Shown here piece by piece: positions 61,552 to 64,000 of a stretch of DNA of 64,000 nt. A program made the translations under genes and the position numbers. The stretch's first letter is position 1. Each line of letters starts with the position of its first letter. This stretch comes from CAVPWP01 sp050789285 (GTDB lineage: Bacteria; Pseudomonadota; Alphaproteobacteria; Rhodobacterales; Rhodobacteraceae): positions 744,001 through 808,000 of the forward strand of contig NZ_JBOUVX010000002.1 of NCBI RefSeq assembly GCF_050789285.1, given 5' to 3'. The notes beneath the pieces are model-generated. The model made no database searches, had not been told where the DNA came from, and was given only the letters and a program-made list of their open reading frames with translations.

Positions 61552-62456
61552 CAGATGAAGTCCTGAAACCGTTGGCCAAGCGTCAGTCGGCTGAGCCGCG
61601 CGACGAGTTCCGAGCGCACCAGACTGTCCCAACCCGCGTCGGCCCAGCGCGGTGTATCCCAAAGCGCGTCACGAAGGTCGCGACGTGACCCGATGGGCCG
61701 AACGAAGCCCCGCCCTTGCGGCAGGTCCGGCGTCCCCTCGCATCGCGTCCGCCATCCCCCAAGCAGGAACCCTTCGCAGACTTCCGGTGATATCCCGTCG
61801 AGCGCTTCCGGTAGTGCCGGCACCGCGACGAACAAGGGGTCGAGTCCAGCCCACGAAAAGAAGTCCGCCAGGTCAAGCGACCGGGCATCCTCGTTGCACT
61901 CCACCCAGAGAAGCGGCTTGGCCGCGCGGATATAGTCGGCGTCGCCCTTGAGCACCTCGAACTCGGCACCTTCGATGTCAAGCTTGAGCGCGCTGTAGTC
62001 GCCGTGCCACGCCCGCATGTCGCGCAAGGTCACCGCCTTGATCGCTGTCGGTCCGGCGGGCCGTTCGTCTGCCCGGCGAAAGCGACTGGCGCCCAGATTG
62101 TTCGAACGAGAGCCTTCCAACTCGGCGAAGCCGTTGCGCGGGCCTAGGGCGACGCTCGCGATCCCGTAGGCGGCCTTCTTGTTTGCGGCCAGGTTGCTTG
62201 CAAGAAGCGGAACCACGTCGGGGTTTGCCTCGATCGCAAGCACCTTCACCGGAGACCTGGCCTGAACGCCAAGCGAGAACGTTCCAAGATAGGCCCCGCC
62301 GTCCCAGAGGAAATCGGTGGGCCGGAGGAGAGTGCTTACGAAATCGGTTTCCGAAGCGCACCAGCTGCCAAATCGTTCAAGGCTGCGCCCGATCAGATCC
62401 GATGCGGTGTCGGTCACCCGCATCTCGCCGTAGGCGGTCTGAACGACGGACGCCAC
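61551..62456 (-). CDS. FkbM-family methyltransferase
   Basis: 301 residues. SAM motif I is FLWDGGAYLGTFSLGVQ, then VLAIEANPDVVPLLASNLAAN, and the FkbM signature ALKLDIEGAEFEVLKG followed by PLLWVECNEDA. These enzymes O-methylate sugars or polyketides. The position between a glycosyltransferase and a sulfotransferase suggests glycan methylation. The C-terminal 60 residues (RRDLRDALWDTPRWADAGWDSL...) recall tails of glycan-modifying proteins but are not assigned. It starts one base before the end of the upstream gene. Confidence 0.85.
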   Translation of the reverse strand: MASVVQTAYGEMRVTDTASDLIGRSLERFGSWCASETDFVSTLLRPTDFLWDGGAYLGTFSLGVQARSPVKVLAIEANPDVVPLLASNLAANKKAAYGIASVALGPRNGFAELEGSRSNNLGASRFRRADERPAGPTAIKAVTLRDMRAWHGDYSALKLDIEGAEFEVLKGDADYIRAAKPLLWVECNEDARSLDLADFFSWAGLDPLFVAVPALPEALDGISPEVCEGFLLGGWRTRCEGTPDLPQGRGFVRPIGSRRDLRDALWDTPRWADAGWDSLVRSELVARLSRLTLGQRFQDFI

Positions 62457-63497
62457 TCACCTGTCCTCCAGCTCGAAGGGGCGCGCCGTGAACCAGGCCT
62501 GAAGCGAATTCGCACCCGATCGGAAGGGGTCGGGGAAGGCGGCACGAAGATCTGTTCGTTCACGATAGAGCCGTCTCATGGTATCCACGATCGGCGCGCC
62601 GTCCTCGAAGGTCGCGTATGCCCACCAACCCTCGGGTATCCGGGGGTCCTGGTATCGCTCGAGCGCCAATCGATACCAGGACCAAAGCTCGAAAACCGCG
62701 AGGTTCCCGGCGGCGTACCGCTCGGTCATCTGGTCGCCGGGCCCGCCAATCTTGGTGAAGTGATAGAAGCCGAGGGGCGCGTCGTTCACGGTGATCTCGC
62801 CAGAGGCCAGGATGTTGATGTGTCTTTGGCTGATGTTCCAGCTTGCCACATTCATGCCGGGGTGTCGCAAGATGCCGACCCCTTCGAAGTAGCAGGGGGC
62901 AAGGTTGAACCATTTCTGATCGACGAAGACCCCGATATCCAGCCGGTCATGGCACCAGCGCTCAAGCCGGTCTGACCACCAGTCCACGACCGCCCGCGCG
63001 CTATCGTCATTAGTCAGGCCAAGGAAACCAAGATTGAACGTGCCATAGTGCAGGGACGCCACTTCATTGTCGCGAATGGCGATGTCGTCGGTTTCCGGCG
63101 TGAGCTGGTGCGGCGTCAGAACGGTCGAATGCTCGTCGAGGGCATCGAGGATTGGCGTCAGATCCGAGAAGACCGCGATGTCGGGATCGAAGTAGATCAG
63201 CTTATCGCAGGTTCCCGAGTCGAGAATCATCTGCGCGGCGCGCCCCTTAACGGCCGTGCAGATCTCGACCACGTTGTGCTGGAAGAACCACGCCTCCCCC
63301 AGATCCTGAAACAGATCTTTGGCCCATACGACATGGTCGAAGTCTTCGCCCGGGACCAAGGTGAAATGTTCTGGCGGAAGATCCGTGACGACAGCCCAGA
63401 TCGTCCAGTCCGGGTGGTGTTTGCGAATGCTCGCCGCAAGGACGCGCGCCCGACTGAGGTACGACAGAGAAAAGCTGGTGTAGCAGTGGACTGTCAT
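62457..63497 (-). CDS. Glycosyltransferase with DxD motif (GT-A-type fold)
   Basis: 346 residues from ATG 63497, 4-bp overlap with the upstream gene. The N-terminus reads HCYTSFSLSYLSRARVLAASIRKHHPDW, as in GT8-like enzymes. The metal-binding motif is CDKLIYFDPDIAVFSDL (DPD at 104-106), followed by LHYGTFNLGFLGL and DQKWFNLAPCYF with GVGILRHPGMNVASWN. It likely adds a sugar to a lipid- or protein-linked glycan in the cytoplasm. The donor cannot be told from sequence. Confidence 0.8.
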   Translation of the reverse strand: MTVHCYTSFSLSYLSRARVLAASIRKHHPDWTIWAVVTDLPPEHFTLVPGEDFDHVVWAKDLFQDLGEAWFFQHNVVEICTAVKGRAAQMILDSGTCDKLIYFDPDIAVFSDLTPILDALDEHSTVLTPHQLTPETDDIAIRDNEVASLHYGTFNLGFLGLTNDDSARAVVDWWSDRLERWCHDRLDIGVFVDQKWFNLAPCYFEGVGILRHPGMNVASWNISQRHINILASGEITVNDAPLGFYHFTKIGGPGDQMTERYAAGNLAVFELWSWYRLALERYQDPRIPEGWWAYATFEDGAPIVDTMRRLYRERTDLRAAFPDPFRSGANSLQAWFTARPFELEDR

Positions 63498-64000
63498 GAG
63501 CGCTTGGCTCCGGCAAGGACGAGGTCGGCCGAAGCGCCGGAATAGATCAGGCCAGAGAGCTTTCGCTTCGCACGGCGAGCGTCGGCAAGGGCGGCGATCT
63601 CGCCCGACAGGACTTCGCGGATCAGCGCCTCCGTATCGGGCAGGACGAAGACCCTGGGGTCCTGTCCGGCAAGGTTCGCGACGTTTCCCGACACCGCCGA
63701 CGTGACCACAAGCGCGTCGGCGGCCAATGCCTCGTGGGTGGTGAAGCTGAACGTCTCGGGCCATCCGGCCCAATGCACGACGATGTCGATTGCGGAAGTC
63801 CACATCGCCAAGGTCGCGGCGTCTGGCCGCTCTGGCGATACCTCCACGTGGTGCGCAACGATGCCCCTCTGGACGATATCCGCCGACCCGAAATAGTGGA
63901 ACTCGACACCGCTTGACCGGCCTTTTTGCGCCAGTTCGCAAAACGTGTCCCAGCCCTTGTGATCGGCCGGCCACCCGAGGAACGCGATACGCAGACGCGG
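63494..64000 (-). CDS. GT-B glycosyltransferase, C-terminal part (cut by right edge)
   Basis: The last 168 residues are present; the frame remains open to the window edge. RLRIAFLGWPADHKGWDTFCELA, VEFHYFGSAD, then DIVVHWAGWPETFSFTTHEALAADALVVTS, and NVANLAGQDPRVFVLPDTEALIREV follow the nucleotide-sugar-binding C-domain of GT1/GT4-type enzymes, with the E-x7-E-like region at SFTTHEALAADALV. It is the most upstream visible gene of the minus-strand glycan operon, overlapping the next gene by 4 bp. Confidence 0.75.
   Translation of the reverse strand, partial: PRLRIAFLGWPADHKGWDTFCELAQKGRSSGVEFHYFGSADIVQRGIVAHHVEVSPERPDAATLAMWTSAIDIVVHWAGWPETFSFTTHEALAADALVVTSAVSGNVANLAGQDPRVFVLPDTEALIREVLSGEIAALADARRAKRKLSGLIYSGASADLVLAGAKRS

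Overview
The window is a high-GC, densely packed piece of an alphaproteobacterial chromosome, most likely from the Rhodobacterales (Rhodobacteraceae). The reasons are the split F-ATPase operon atpHAGDC without Fo genes, strong G/C third-position bias with many GTG starts and 4-bp ATGA/GTGA overlaps, DUF2125 and TIGR01459 genes, a tyrC-extensin pair, a SoeABC-like sulfite dehydrogenase, and a CIRCE-controlled groESL operon. No tRNA, rRNA, CRISPR array, integrase, transposase or phage gene was recognised.

Layout. 0-6.2 kb holds envelope genes: the tail of prephenate dehydrogenase, an extensin-like lipoprotein, a DUF2125 protein, a ChaC-type gamma-glutamylcyclotransferase, an ExbB/MotA-like plus MotB/OmpA-like stator pair, and a YqjD/YqjE-like pair. 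6.5-10.6 kb: clpA, gloB and a divergent methyltransferase. 10.9-15.8 kb: the F1-ATPase operon with a clear terminator. 16-17.4 kb: a small PepSY, cytochrome b561 and membrane-anchored LuxR-type regulator cluster. 17.4-28.7 kb: housekeeping genes (prs, threonine aldolase, ribF, MaoC hydratase, HAD phosphatase, Mn-pyrophosphatase, groES-groEL, a beta-hydroxyacid dehydrogenase and an EamA transporter). 28.8-34.8 kb: a bactofilin-like membrane protein, a SoeABC-like molybdoenzyme operon and a lone Lrp-type RAM domain. 34.8-47.5 kb: a cysteine-free OxyR-like regulator followed by two complete but different Mrp cation/proton antiporter operons. One is a seven-gene mrpABCDEFG type on the plus strand and the other a six-gene phaAB-CDEFG type on the minus strand; they meet tail to tail.

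47.8-64 kb is a cell-surface region. An algF-algI-algJ-algX-like O-acetylation cassette has no alginate polymerase nearby. It is followed by a methyltransferase with an extra beta-rich domain and a KDG/KDA-type DapA-family enzyme. Next comes a 1852-residue RTX protein with large internal duplications. A convergent minus-strand operon (GT-B glycosyltransferase, DxD glycosyltransferase, FkbM methyltransferase, sulfotransferase) runs off the right edge. The genes suggest acetylation, methylation and sulfation of an extracellular glycan plus a secreted calcium-binding protein. That link is inferred from position only.

The most unusual items are the acetylation cassette without a polymerase, the OxyR homologue lacking both redox cysteines, the paired Mrp systems, the PepSY/b561/membrane-LuxR trio, the long-coiled-coil stator pair and the internal duplications of the RTX protein.
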